A stretch of 64,000 bases of DNA, taken from the NCBI GenBank assembly GCA_964017155.1, contig OZ024854.1, forward strand, positions 68,145,254 to 68,209,253, written 5' to 3'. The notes under the pieces were generated by a model, which ran no database searches, was not told the origin of the DNA, and saw only the letters and a program-made list of their open reading frames with translations. This document shows positions 1-10,186 of the stretch, piece by piece. The stretch's first letter is position 1. Each line of letters starts with the position of its first letter. The DNA is from Oasisia sp. SBJ-2009. Its lineage: Eukaryota > Annelida > Polychaeta > Sabellida > Siboglinidae. The position numbers were made by a program, and so were the translations under genes.

Positions 1-187
1 CGACACCGTGACACTGTAGAGCGAAGTAGAGCACCGCCACGGCGATGTGCTCCGGGCTGTACTCTAGACACACGTTGCCATGGTAACTGTCTCTAAGGAT
101 GGCCCATGCTGTCGTGGCAATGGGAACTTTCTGCTTGACAACAGGATCCAGCCAATCGTAAACCGACTTGAGATAGTGAAGAAGAAA
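1..187 (-). CDS. CCNQ: CCNQ exon 5, partial (runs off the window)
   Basis: Starts after tctccag and encodes FLLHYLKSVYDWLDPVVKQK, then VPIATTAWAILRDSYHG and EHIAVAVLYFALQCHGV, the second cyclin fold of cyclin-Q. The reading frame is open at position 1, so the remaining C-terminus is outside the window. Confidence 0.92.
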
Positions 188-3100
188 CTGGAGATAGAAC
201 AAGTGGGGTTGTTTAGTAACACTGTTCTCTTGCAGTAAAGTCACAAGTTTCAACTGCTGCAGTAATGTATACACAGGAGTAATGATGTAAACATTCATGA
301 CACCATTGTTGAGTCCAGCGGATCAATGATCGTTTCATTTGTGAGCATTCAGAAACTGAGCTTGTGAAATGAGGGTCCCTATTATATGAGAAAATAAGAG
401 GGTCAGTTACAACATAACGACTGCTGTTTTGGTCACATAGTTGGACTAGGTATAACCTACAAATACAAAAAATGTAGACCATGTTTGTGAAAATATCAAC
501 AACAAACACTGTTGGAAAGATTAAACACATAATAAGTTAGGAAATAAAATTACTGTCCTCAATTTTTTCTAAAAAGAATAATTTTAAACACTGCAGGTCT
601 TTACAAATCTGGATTTTAGTTACATAAGAATCACAGAAACTAGACACAACAAAACAATTGTAAGTTAACTATTAAACTGCAACAGAATATTGAGTTAAGG
701 ACAGATGCCTGTAAGTGAAGCGAAGAAGGACTACACATCTCATGTGGGTGAGTGAAGGATTACAAATCTTATGTAGGTGAGTGAAGGACTACACATATTA
801 TGTAGGTGAGTGAAGGACTACACATCTTATGTAGGTGAGTGAAGGACTACACACCTTGTGTGGGTGAGTGAAGGACTACACACCTTGTGTGGGTGAGTGA
901 AGGACTACCCACCTTGTGTGGGTGAGTGAAGGACTACACACCTTGTGTGGGTGAGTGAATGACTACACACCCTGTGTGGGTGAGTGAAGGACTACACACC
1001 TTGTGTGGGTGACTGAAGGACTACACACCCTGTGTGGGTGAGTGAAGGACTACACACCTTGTGTGGGTGAGTGAAGGACTACACACCTTGTGTGGGTGAC
1101 TGAAGGACTACACACCCTGTGTGGGTGAGTGAAGGACTACACACCCTGTGTGGGTGACTGAAGGACTACACACCCTGTGTGGGTGAGTGAAGGACTACAC
1201 ACCTTGTGTGGGTGAGTGAAGGACTACACACCTTGTGTGGGTGAGTGAAGGACTACACACCTTGTGTGGGTGAGTGAAGGACTACACACCTTGTGTGGGT
1301 GAGTGAAGGACTACACACCTTGTGTGGGTGAGTGAAGGACTACACACCTTGTGTGGGTGAGTGAATGACTACACACCCTGTGTGGGTGAGTGAAGGACTA
1401 CACACCTTGTGTGGGTGAGTGAAGGACACATGGAACTTGAGTGCGCGGATGATGTACAGTTCACACTGGACGAGGTTCTCGCGTTGACACCAGTAGGACA
1501 CGCCCATGTCCAGGGGAGGCTGGTCCTTGTTAAATGTCCTGTTGCAAATGTCCAACACATGGATCAGTATTTCTTTCTGATTAACAAATTCATATCAAAT
1601 TAGCACAATACAAAATTAATATAACAACTGTCTATTTAACAATAATGTATTATTATTAAGTTTTTTAGAAGATAGAATGTTTGTCAATGTATACAGTGAT
1701 CAATAACAAATGACTTCAGCCAACATCATGTTGTTTGATACCAATTAACACATACCTACATCAGCCTGAGAATGACAAAAGTTTAATAATTATTTTTTTT
1801 AATAAATAAATATTTTTTACACAAAATCTACGTTCCTAATGTGACATATGTGTAAAATCTAGGTACAAAATTTGAGTGATTGTTTGATTTGCATCAAACA
1901 ATCACTGTAGTGATACAAACTTGCCTGTAGCAGACATTGATGATGTCCGTCAGTCTCAGATGTTCCTCTTCCAACTTTGCAGCTAAATACAGAGACGTTG
2001 TTGCAATCAGCTGAAAACAAAACATCATACGTGTTTAGATAATCCAACTGAAACACAAAAAATATACGATTTGTTATTAAAAATAATGTAACAGGAATAA
2101 CAAGTCAACAACCAGTGCATATTTCTCAAGACAGCGAAGATTACCTGGGACCAGTTTGAAGAAGCTTGCTTATGACATTGTAGTGGTCGATAATTTGTCG
2201 GAAGCCTAAAACATTGTAAAGCTACAGTAGTTGCATTTCATGAGTCTCCTCAGCAGGCATTCTTAGCTGTACCTTGAAATTAGGAGGCGAAAGTTTATGT
2301 TACTTGAAATATTTACGGGATGCTCCCGGCATGTCCACTCTCAATATAATGATTTCTAAGTAGTGAGAGACTGGTATCGTCGGTACTCACATAAGGGTCC
2401 CAGGTGGAGGGATGGAAGTGTGTAGGTACTCACGTAAGGGTCCCAGGTGGAGGGGTGGAAGCGTGTAGGTACTCACGTAAGGGTCCCAGGTGGAGGGGTG
2501 GAAGCGTGTAGGTACTCACGTAAGGGTCCCAGGTGGAGGGATGGAAGTGTGTAGGTACTCACATAAGGGTCCCAGGTGGAGGGGTGGAAGTGTGTAGGTA
2601 CTCACGTAAGGGTCCCAGGTGGAGGGGTGGAAGTGTGTAGGTACTCACATAAGGGTTCCAGGTGGAGGGGTGGAAGCATGTAGGTACTCACGTAAGGGTC
2701 CCAGGTGGAGGGGTGGAAGCATGTAGGTACTCACATAAGGGTCACAGGTGGAGGGGTGGAAGTGTGTAGGTACTCACATAAGGGTCCCAGGTGGAGGGGT
2801 GGAAGCGTGTAGGTACTCACATAAGGGTCCCAGGTGGAGGGGTGGAAGTGTGTAGGTACTCACGTAAGGGTCCCAGGTGGAGGGGTGGAAGCGTGTAGGT
2901 ACTCACGTAAGGGTCCCAGGTGGAGGGATGGAAGTGTGTAGGTACTCACATAAGGGTCCCAGGTGGAGGGGTGGAAGTGTGTAGGTACTCACGTAAGGGT
3001 CCCAGGTGGAGGGGTGGAAGCGTGTAGGTACTCACGTAAGGGTCCCAGGTGGAGGGGTGGAAGTGTGTAGGTACTCACGTAAGGGTCCCAGGTGGAGGGG

Positions 3101-4677
3101 TGGAAGTGTGTAGGTACTCACGTAAGGGTCCCAGGTGGAGGGGTGGAAGTGTGTAGGTACTCACATAAGGGTCCCAGGTGGAGGGGTGGAAGCGTGTAGG
3201 TACTCACGTAAGGGTCCCAGGTGGAGGGATGGAAGTGTGTAGGTACTCACATAAGGGTCCCAGGTGGAGGGGTGGAAGTGTGTAGGTACTCACGTAAGGG
3301 TCCCAGGTGGAGGGGTGGAAGCGTGTAGGTACTCACGTAAGGGTCCCAGGTGGAGGGGTGGAAGTGTGTAGGTACTCACGTAAGGGTCCCAGGTGGAGGG
3401 GTGGAAGTGTGTAGGTACTCACGTAAGGGTCCCAGGTGGAGGGGTGGAAGTGTGTAGGTACTCACATAAGGGTCCCAGGTGGAGGGGTGGAAGCGTGTAG
3501 GTACTCACGTAAGGGTCCCAGGTGGAGGGATGGAAGTGTGTAGGTACTCACATAAGGGTCCCAGGTGGAGGGGTGGAAGTGTGTAGGTACTCACGTAAGG
3601 GTCCCAGGTGGAGGGGTGGAAGCGTGTAGGTACTCACATAAGGGTCCCAGGTGGAGGGGTGGAAGCGTGTAGGTACTCACGTAAGGGTCCCAGGTGGAGG
3701 GATGGAAGTGTGTAGGTACTCACATAAGGGTCCCAGGTGGAGGGGTGGAAGTGTGTAGGTACTCACGTAAGGGTCCCAGGTGGAGGGGTGGAAGTGTGTA
3801 GGTACTCACATAAGGGTCCCAGGTGGAGGGGTGGAAGCATGTAGGTACTCACGTAAGGGTCCCAGGTGGAGGGGTGGAAGTGTGTAGGTACTCACGTAAG
3901 GGTCCCAGGTGGAGGGGTGGAAGCATGTAGGTACTCACGTAAGGGTCCCAGGTGGAGGGGTGGAAGTGTGTAGGTACTCACGTAAGGGTCCCAGGTGGAG
4001 GGGTGAAAACGCTGGAAGAACTTGTGGTAGATGGTAGCTGCGGAGGCGAGGGGCACGGCCTCCATGGTCAACTTGGTGGCTGCAACAAGCAATAGAACGT
4101 ATACCACATCATCTCGTCCTCTCACTATGAACTTTGCCCTATTTCACTTACAAGGTTTCATCCAGGCAGATACGCCAATATGATGAAACTACTCGCACAG
4201 GTAAGTTCTTACATAGCGCAGTATCCAGTCCTCAGGACTGTTCAAGTCAAAGCGCTTTTTTACTTCCCTGGTAGACCTGTTCAATCAAACACCATCTTAA
4301 TGTCTCTGGGAAGCATCCAGTCATGCTGCAATTAATGCGCTAAGGCTGCTCATACAAATATCCACTGCTGTCTATAGCCAGATACTTATTCATACAGCTG
4401 AGTGAACTGGAGCAATGTAGGGAAAAAACTTGCCCACGGTTTTACCACTGCAGTACAAGATTTGAACCCGGTTCTCGTAGTCGAGTGTCTGAATCTCTAC
4501 CCCTGTGCCACTGCGTTCTACATAGCACTCATGTATTTATTAACACAGTCACTGATTACACAGCCTAGTGAGCCTACCATATTTACAACAACAATATTGC
4601 ATTAACATAGGGAATAACTTACCAGCTTCAGTCATGAACCGAATCACTTTGAAGTGAAGCTTCTTAATGTTGGCCAT
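1..4677 (-). CDS. CCNQ: Cyclin-Q (CDK10-activating cyclin), 5' part, five exons
   Basis: Cyclin-Q (FAM58, cyclin M) binds and activates CDK10, a nuclear and basal-body kinase. The exons join as complement of 4623-4677, 3982-4079, 1925-2010, 1406-1538 and 1-187, giving 559 coding bases in one frame. Family hallmarks appear in order: an N-terminal HFKVIRFMTEA, the cyclin-box helices with TIYHKFF, LAAKLEEEHLR with the Lys and Glu that contact the kinase in cyclins, LVQCELYIIRALKF, SFTHPHK, LLHYL, and TAWAILRDSYHG followed by EHIAVAVLYFALQ. Order and spacing match human cyclin-Q as I remember it (about 250 residues), so about a quarter of the protein is missing off the left edge. The start is the first ATG of exon 1 and gives MANIKKLHFK. 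Introns 2 and 4 begin with arrays made from the exon junction, and intron 3 uses a GC donor. Confidence 0.93.
188..726. other. CCNQ intron 4, non-repeat part
   Basis: AT-rich intron sequence between the exon 5 acceptor and the 29-bp array. I see no coding similarity, RNA gene or transposon signature. Confidence 0.5.
727..1430 (-). repeat. 29-bp minisatellite built on the CCNQ exon 4 donor, about 24 copies
   Basis: Units of 29 bp continue directly from exon 4 into intron 4. On the coding strand each reads CTTCACTCACCCACACAAG then gtgtgtagt, so the codons for SFTHPHK and the donor are duplicated about 24 times. Copies farthest from the exon (727-840) are more diverged, as expected if the array is homogenised near the exon. 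Confidence 0.93.
1406..1538 (-). CDS. CCNQ: CCNQ exon 4
   Basis: Encodes TFNKDQPPLDMGVSYWCQRE, then NLVQCELYIIRALKFHVSF and THPHK. The Glu-containing LVQCELYIIRALKF is the conserved third or fourth helix segment of the cyclin box. The acceptor is gcaacag and the donor CACAAG|gtgtgt. It ends in phase 0. The last 20 coding bases plus the donor are the repeated unit of the neighbouring 29-bp array. Confidence 0.93.
1876..1905. other. Perfect 13-bp hairpin in CCNQ intron 3
   Basis: A 13-base arm (1876-1888, gtgattgtttgat) and its exact reverse complement (1893-1905) are separated by four bases. It begins 20 bases after the GC donor of exon 3. One arm and flanking bases recur at about 7008-7033, so it may be part of a dispersed element. 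Confidence 0.85.
1925..2010 (-). CDS. CCNQ: CCNQ exon 3, with a GC donor
   Basis: Encodes LIATTSLYLAAKLEEEHLR and then LTDIINVCY, the core of the cyclin box; human cyclin-Q has LIAMSSIYLAGKVEEQHLR here. The acceptor is gttttcag. The donor is CTACAG|gcaagt, a GC-AG intron, with the otherwise ideal context that GC donors usually need. The exon starts in phase 0 and ends in phase 2. Confidence 0.92.
2011..2384. other. CCNQ intron 2, end next to exon 3
   Basis: Unique AT-rich sequence between the exon 3 acceptor and the 43-bp array. No coding potential was recognised. Confidence 0.5.
2385..4006 (-). repeat. 43-bp minisatellite built on the CCNQ exon 2 donor, about 38 copies
   Basis: About 38 near-identical 43-bp units run without interruption into the 3' end of exon 2. 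On the coding strand each unit contains the end of exon 2 (CACCTGGGACCCTTAC or ...TTAT) followed by gtgagtacc, so every copy carries a consensus donor. Units differ mainly at CpG-type positions (cgtaagg/cataagg, gcgtg/gtgtg). A marker variant (ggagggatgg) recurs at 2922, 3223 and 3524, exactly 301 bp or seven units apart, which shows duplication of blocks of units. Confidence 0.95.
3982..4079 (-). CDS. CCNQ: CCNQ exon 2
   Basis: Encodes the first cyclin-box helices, including AVPLASAATIYHKFFQRF and ending in WDPY. The acceptor is gttgcag and the donor TTAC|gtgagt; the exon starts in phase 1 and ends in phase 0. Its last 24 coding bases and the donor are the template of the 43-bp array that fills the start of the following intron. 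Confidence 0.92.
4200..4535 (-). mobile_element. tRNA-headed SINE, copy 1 (in CCNQ intron 1)
   Basis: On the minus strand the element starts with a tRNA-like promoter: an A-box-like GTGGCACAGGGGTAGAG and a B-box-like GGGTTCAAATC about 35 bases later. It then has a body ending in a GCGCTTTGACTTG-like segment and 'actgcgctatgtaag'. The same element, about 330 bp and in the same orientation, lies at about 41505-41815. Two full-length diverged copies, one in each gene, identify it as a retroposon family rather than a tRNA gene. Confidence 0.8.
4623..4677 (-). CDS. CCNQ: CCNQ exon 1 (start codon)
   Basis: Fifty-five coding bases encode MANIKKLHFKVIRFMTEA plus one base of the next codon. The donor reads GCTG|gtaagt, a strong consensus. 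In human cyclin-Q the matching segment is also N-terminal and precedes the first cyclin-box helix. No further upstream in-frame ATG with similarity was seen. Confidence 0.9.
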
Positions 4678-4939
4678 TCTGAATCTTTTACTGCCAGTGT
4701 GTCATTCGCTGCACCAAGTCCATGTCTGACAAGTTCTGACACATAAACCACAAACATCAGGATGGTGTTTATATAACAAATATGGTGTTTGTATAAACAA
4801 CATGATGCCTACTCATTCACATGGAATTAGTCAACATAGATACAAAAATTAGACTATTTTATTATATTTCATTTTTATAATTTTAACTACACTGTACTAA
4901 GTTTTATATTGCATTTTAAATTTAATAAAATATTATTAA

Positions 4940-5480
4940 TTTAATAAAATTTATTATTATGTCAAATTTGAAAGCTTCGTCGCGTCGGGATAGTAGCCAA
5001 CCAACATTTTCAACCACTTCTACGAGACACTCTGTCCCACAGCCCAGTGACACTGTTGGACACGAAAACGTAACTCTCCATTTATCGCGACATATCCCAC
5101 TACACTGACAGCGCACCGATTATGTTGCGTCGTAGACCACCCATATTATCGCCCACTACTTCACGCGCAAACATCCAGGCACCGCCTAGTTACAAGTACT
5201 TACAACAAACGCAACTCTACCGCAAAGTTATCTATGTTATGTTTATATATTCAACAAATTACTTTGTGAAGGAATGTCACATCGATGTTGATAGTGTTGC
5301 GCGCTCATTTACTCGAGCCGTTTCGAGCTCAGGTGCTAGTTCGGAGTTGTCATGGAGCGTTTTTGAACTTTCCGCCGCACTAGCACCAAAACGTACCCTT
5401 TCTGATCGCTGGCAGAAGCGGCGTAAACATGTCAGAACAGTTGGCAGTGTGTATGAAGGGAACGCTGTCAAACCAATGGC
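4940..5480. promoter_or_regulatory. CpG-containing region upstream of CCNQ, candidate promoter
   Basis: This stretch has many CpGs (tcgcgac, gcgcaccg, ttgcgtcgtag, tcgagc, ccgccg) in otherwise CpG-poor AT-rich DNA, and lies 260-800 bp upstream of the CCNQ ATG. That would suit a promoter or a 5' UTR exon. A plus-strand reading frame of 149 codons (5122-5571) crosses it but has no recognisable similarity. The call rests on composition and position only. Confidence 0.35.
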
Positions 5481-7079
5481 AGTGGGTGGAAACTATGTAG
5501 TTGAGGGTTGGTGCTATATCGGAAGAAGAAATTACACAATAACTCAAAATTTATGTAAACATAATCACTAGAAAACAGCACTCCTTGTCCTATCTTATCC
5601 CTCGTTCCAGAAATATTAATTATTACTTGTATCCTTTTCCCCATGCTATCATTTGACGTGTTGTAAATCAGAATAGTCGGGACACATTTTAGAACAATAT
5701 CCAGACTTTGCACTATTCAACTGTTATACATAACTATTTCTTCTGTATGTATAATTATTACTGTTATATGCACTAATTACTATTCTTATATATGCTTTGT
5801 TTTCCAATTCAGCTGACATATCCTTCCACCGGTATTCTAAGCAAATTGATCTGCCTTTTTATTTCCAGGTGGCACACATTTTGTGTCCCGACATGGCGTA
5901 GGACCTATATGCTTCTTCAGAACTGGGACAGAAGGGGTTTGGGAATGCTGAGTCTTCAATAGTTAGGGAGGGGGGGCTGGAGATATCATTAACCCCCAGT
6001 ATTTAGGAAAGTTCGTGCATTTTGGGTGCACCAACATTTCTGGACAGCCTGAAGGTTGTTTCTTGATTGGAACCAACAGAACACAAGATGTGGAGTGGTG
6101 TTGACTCAGACCCCCAATATGAACCTGTTCCAACGCTAGTGCATCCCTGGGAGTAAAACAGACACCAGATCTTAACACAAATGTCTCTATATATTGTAGA
6201 TGGGGTTATTATTTTTAAATCCTATTAAAAAACAGTTCAAGCTTGTGAGTACAGTAACACTTTATTTTGGACCTGAGGTCCACAGTACTTGAACACAGTA
6301 AAACATAGTTATATCACTATAACTAAACGGAAAATACACCATGCTGCCATGAAGAGTATTTCCAAATATACCCATAGTATCTTAGTAATAATGCTAGCAA
6401 TGGTGAATACTACCATGTCTATGAGAATTTGCTCAGGTTTCTTGCATAATCTATGAACCTGTGACACCTCGTGACTGCTCCGTGGGAAGATCTTGGCTCA
6501 AGCATTGTCCTACAACCACGTGGGCCAAACACTAGATGATCCTGATGAAATGTTGTGCTTTACAATAATCAAATATGGCAGGTGTTTATGAAATTGCACC
6601 AGTGGAAAAACGAAAGTGAATAAGAAACAAGATCACAGGTAGACTTGACCAAGTATGACATATCAGGTGTGTGGATTATTGGTGATGTTACAAAACAGAA
6701 CTGTAATTGAAGCACACACGATACCCGAGTTCTGTTTTTATCTCTGATTCAGTGACTTTGAGCAGAATGTAACAAACAGAATAAACACCACAACCTCTGT
6801 GCTAATTTGCATTAGCTATTTACAAATAGTAAATAATGCTAGTTTCTTTACATAAAAAAGACTACTTACAAAATCAAGCCCTGCTATGTATATAGGCAAT
6901 GATACTATAATTCGCAAATCGTGTTGTCTTCTAGCTACAGAACTGGACACGTTGTACCAAGTCTTGCTGTCTTCTGATTGGTCCAGTGCTGTATTGAGTG
7001 ATTTAAATCAAACAATCACTGTAGTGATACAAAATCAAACAAAAACATGTAAATTTGACTGTGTTTTGTGGATGTGTGT
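5481..7079. other. Intergenic, nothing recognised
   Basis: AT-rich unique sequence between CCNQ and the 3' end of the ANKRD26-like gene. Short open frames exist on both strands but show no similarity, codon bias or splice structure. A 26-base segment at about 7008-7033 repeats part of the CCNQ intron 3 hairpin. Confidence 0.45.
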
Positions 7080-7148
7080 GGCTGTCCTGTGTCAGAGCTG
7101 TCCTGTGTCAGGGCTGTCCTGTGTCAGGGCTGTCCTGTGTCAGAGCTG
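7080..7148. repeat. 15-bp tandem repeat, about 4.5 copies
   Basis: Consecutive units of ggctgtcctgtgtca with a few G/A variants. Confidence 0.85.
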
Positions 7149-7257
7149 TGTCTGTGCCTGTCCTTGTGCATTTTGTGAGAAAGTTGAGAAACCTAAAAAC
7201 CAGTTGATTACACATCCCCAAGAGAAAATTTGCATATCTACATCATTACAATTATTT

Positions 7258-7720
7258 CACATGCACCACCTGGTGACAGCGAATCAGCCAAGAACTGATT
7301 TGCCACCTCGTGACTCAATTGGGAACTGATGCACCACCTGGTGATTCAACTGGGAACTGTTGCGCCACCTGGTGACTCAACTGTGAACTGTTGTGCCACC
7401 TGGTGACTCAATTGGGAACTGTTGCACCACCTGGTGACTCAGCTGATAACTGATGCACCACCTGGTGACTCAGCTGGAAACTGTTGCGCCACCTTGTGAC
7501 TCAGCTGGGAACTGATGCAACACCTGGTAATACAGCTGAGAACTGATGCACCACCGGGTGATTCAGCTGAGAACTGATGCACCACCTGGTGACTCAGCTG
7601 TGAACTGATGCAACACCTGGTGACTTAGCAAAGAACAACTGATATGCCACCTGGTGACTCAGCTGGGAACTGATGCAACACCTGGTGACATAGCAAAGAA
7701 CAACTGATATGCCACCTGAC
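7258..7720. repeat. 31-bp minisatellite with E-box and TGACTCA motifs
   Basis: About 14 units of roughly 31 bp in the intergenic region. Most contain caccacctggtgactcagct: an E-box CACCTG, often a second (CAGCTG), and eight copies contain TGACTCA, the AP-1 consensus. Five of these extend to TGACTCAGC, the core shared with NF-E2 and antioxidant response elements. Units become irregular toward the right end, with a longer spacer containing 'aaagaacaactgatatg'. Confidence 0.85.
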
Positions 7721-9168
7721 ACTGTGTTGGGAGTATAAGAAGGTGGCACGGATGTGTGCGCATTACGTGGTGTTGTAACACGACTGACCAGTCAGTCTCC
7801 CTGGTCTAGCTTGTCCATCCTGCAGGCTGAGGACGTCTCTGACCAACAGTGTCAACCAGTTCCATGTCACTCTCAAGTGCTGTGAGATGCATTCTGTCCT
7901 GGCTCAGCACTGTCAAGTTGCATAAACTGTTGTTTGAATTTGCTACTGCATTCTAAACTCTACAAGTATAAATAAATAAAAAATAATAAATATATAGACA
8001 CTGCTTTATAAATATGGCATTGCAGATAGCCCAAGAACTCCCCCGTTGACTGTCACCTGGCATCAAGTCTGAGACCAGCTGAACCATGTCTCATCAGTCC
8101 AAGACAACATCACAAGCACAAATCATCACCACAACCAGCACTTAGACATTTTCTGTCCTCTTTTGAAAAAATCTTGTAATATTTTTTGCATAATTATATC
8201 AAATGTTATATTGTTTTGTTTGCTATTTCTTCAACACTGTAACCTCCATACCTGTATGCAGGTGAGAGGATTGATCAAGATCTACATGACAGAATAACTT
8301 GTATGTATTGCTGGCAAATGGCAAGTATGGTTATGTCACTGATGCTGTCATTACTGCCATCTCTCAACTCTGTGTTAGGCAAAAACATCTGTGTTCTGCT
8401 ATAATGGTGTTCATATTCATTTCACCAAAACTATGACTGCATATTTGACAATGCCATCCTAATTAGAGTTTGTAACAGGGATTCTTACCTTTACAACATA
8501 TGTCATTTGGCATAATTGAACCCTAATCATAGACAATAGTATCGAAAATACCCTAAATAGGATTCACAATTGACAAAAATGCAAAAAACGAAAAGTGGTG
8601 ACCCAGTGTAGAACACAGAACACAATGTACACAGACACCATCAACAGGTCACCAAGGCTTCCATGGTTCACTGAACCATATTATGAACAATTACATACTA
8701 TCTGTGACAAGGAAACTATGCAAAACAAATATTTCTTAATAAAATTATATTATTTAAAGGTGCATTTCGTCAAAAATATTGCATTTACAACCTTGACCTT
8801 CAGGTCCCGGTTGAGACATGACTCGCATGATGACATCACAAACACAAAACATGACGTGACATGCTGTGTTCACAACATGTTATCGTTTTCACTTTTATAT
8901 AAAATTGATCACAACTGCCGTTTCCAGTTTTCGTACTTTAACTTGTTTTAATTAATTACTCCACATTTTTACTTTTATTTTTTCTTTGCACTTTTAAGGA
9001 TTTCTCGTTTACAAAGTGTCATGCCACAAATGACCTGAAGAAACGTTCAGTTCTTCCATGGTCCCGCAGCAACTGCACAGCCGGAGGCTGATTGGCTGAC
9101 ATGTATCATAAATATAATACTCTGTGTTTTATACACAATGTTGCATGTTCTACGCCATCAGAGGCAGT
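7721..9168. other. Intergenic, AT-rich
   Basis: No gene recognised. Around 7960-7990 there is an A/T-rich 'aaataaataaaaaataataaa' tract that could be a retroposon tail. A 118-codon plus-strand frame (8595-8951) has no similarity I can name. Confidence 0.4.
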
Positions 9169-9183
9169 CCACTAGATGGCAGC
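9169..9183 (+). promoter_or_regulatory. CTCF core consensus match
   Basis: CCACTAGATGGCAGC fits the 15-base CTCF core consensus CCASYAGRKGGCRSY at every position. It lies about 0.8 kb beyond the stop codon of the ANKRD26-like gene, between the two genes. Occupancy cannot be judged from sequence. Confidence 0.5.
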
Positions 9184-9385
9184 ACTGTCACTTCCTGCTG
9201 AGCCGCTGTGGCGCTATACAAAGTAGTTCCGTTTGAGCGTGTTCAAGTATTCTGTGCTCGACTTGTGCAGTTCGCTGTCTGCAAATGAGTGGCCCAGTCG
9301 CTGGGGCACGTCGATGTCAATCTTTGGCTCTGCATCAGATAAACAGCAAGATAGAGATGACACTCAGTGACAACATCAGCTGGGG

Positions 9386-9428
9386 GAGTGAATGAGTGAA
9401 TGAGTGAATGAGTGAATGAGTGGATGAC
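9386..9428. repeat. 8-bp tandem repeat (gagtgaat)n
   Basis: About five copies of gagtgaat, the last decaying to gagtggat. Confidence 0.9.
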
Positions 9429-9544
9429 TGAGCGGCCCTGTCAACTGGCGGCTATGAATGTGAATTTCGTACGGGATGATCTCATAAATTTGCTGTCCAC
9501 AACAGATGTGGTCTCCCTGACCCACCCTTGTAGAAGAATTTGTT

Positions 9545-9550
9545 TTTATT
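9545..9550 (-). terminator. Candidate polyadenylation signal AATAAA for the ANKRD26-like gene
   Basis: A canonical AATAAA on the minus strand, 459 bases past the stop codon at 10009 and the nearest canonical hexamer I see downstream of it. No transcript evidence is available. Confidence 0.35.
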
Positions 9551-9764
9551 TGACCATTTTGTCAACACAATACATACATACACGTTATCCATGTCATACA
9601 TATATAATCTGAATAATACAAACATGAAAATTCTAGCAAACATGGTAATAATGCGTATAATGACATATTGTGTGTGTCATGTTTCACTTCAGATGTCAAG
9701 TGATATAAAATGGTTTAGAAAACAACAGCAAATGAAAGCCAGATCAACCTGACATGTCCTGGTT

Positions 9765-9855
9765 GCCATGACAACCCACCTGATGTGTCAAGACAACCCA
9801 CCTGATATGTCAAGACAACCCACCTGATGTGTCAAGACAACCCGCCTGGTATGTT
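9765..9855. repeat. 22-bp repeat, about 4 copies, in the presumed 3' UTR
   Basis: Repeats of gatgtgtcaagacaacccac with small changes, downstream of the stop codon at 10009. Confidence 0.8.
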
Positions 9856-10008
9856 CTAGTTGCCATGACCACCCACCCCACTACACAGTTCTAGCTGCCA
9901 CAGCAGCATCAGTGTGCATTAATGTTTGTTTCACTGAACACAGTGTAACTTATGCCAGTCTCCACGATGACAACTTAGCCTTCTACCAATATGTCACACT
10001 ATATGGTG

Positions 10009-10186
10009 TTAAGGACTTGTCCCCTGATGTGTTGACCCCTGACCTTTCTCCAGGTGTCGTGTGATGCTGCGGTCAAGTTCTTGCAGCAGCTGCATGTCTA
10101 CAAGGTCAGTGTCGGACTTGGCCATGGCTGGAGCACTGACCGGCGCCCAGCCCACGCCTGTGAACGGAATCGAGTAGCTTGGGAGG
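10009..10186 (-). CDS. ANKRD26: W41, terminal coding exon with stop
   Basis: Starts after gtttgtag, completing a Val codon with W40. Encodes LPSYSIPFTGVGWAPVSAPA, then DMQLLQELDRSITRHLEKGQ and a short tail to TAA at 10009-10011. The QELDRSITRHLEK segment resembles the MQQELEKNITREL motif near the C-terminus of human ANKRD26, where a longer tail follows. A donor-like AAAG|gtcagg at the LEK codons could lead to a further exon, but none was found. Confidence 0.72.

Noticed and set aside
5122..5571. 149-codon plus-strand open frame
   Set aside because: No recognisable domain, no splice signals and no codon evidence; kept only as part of the candidate promoter region.
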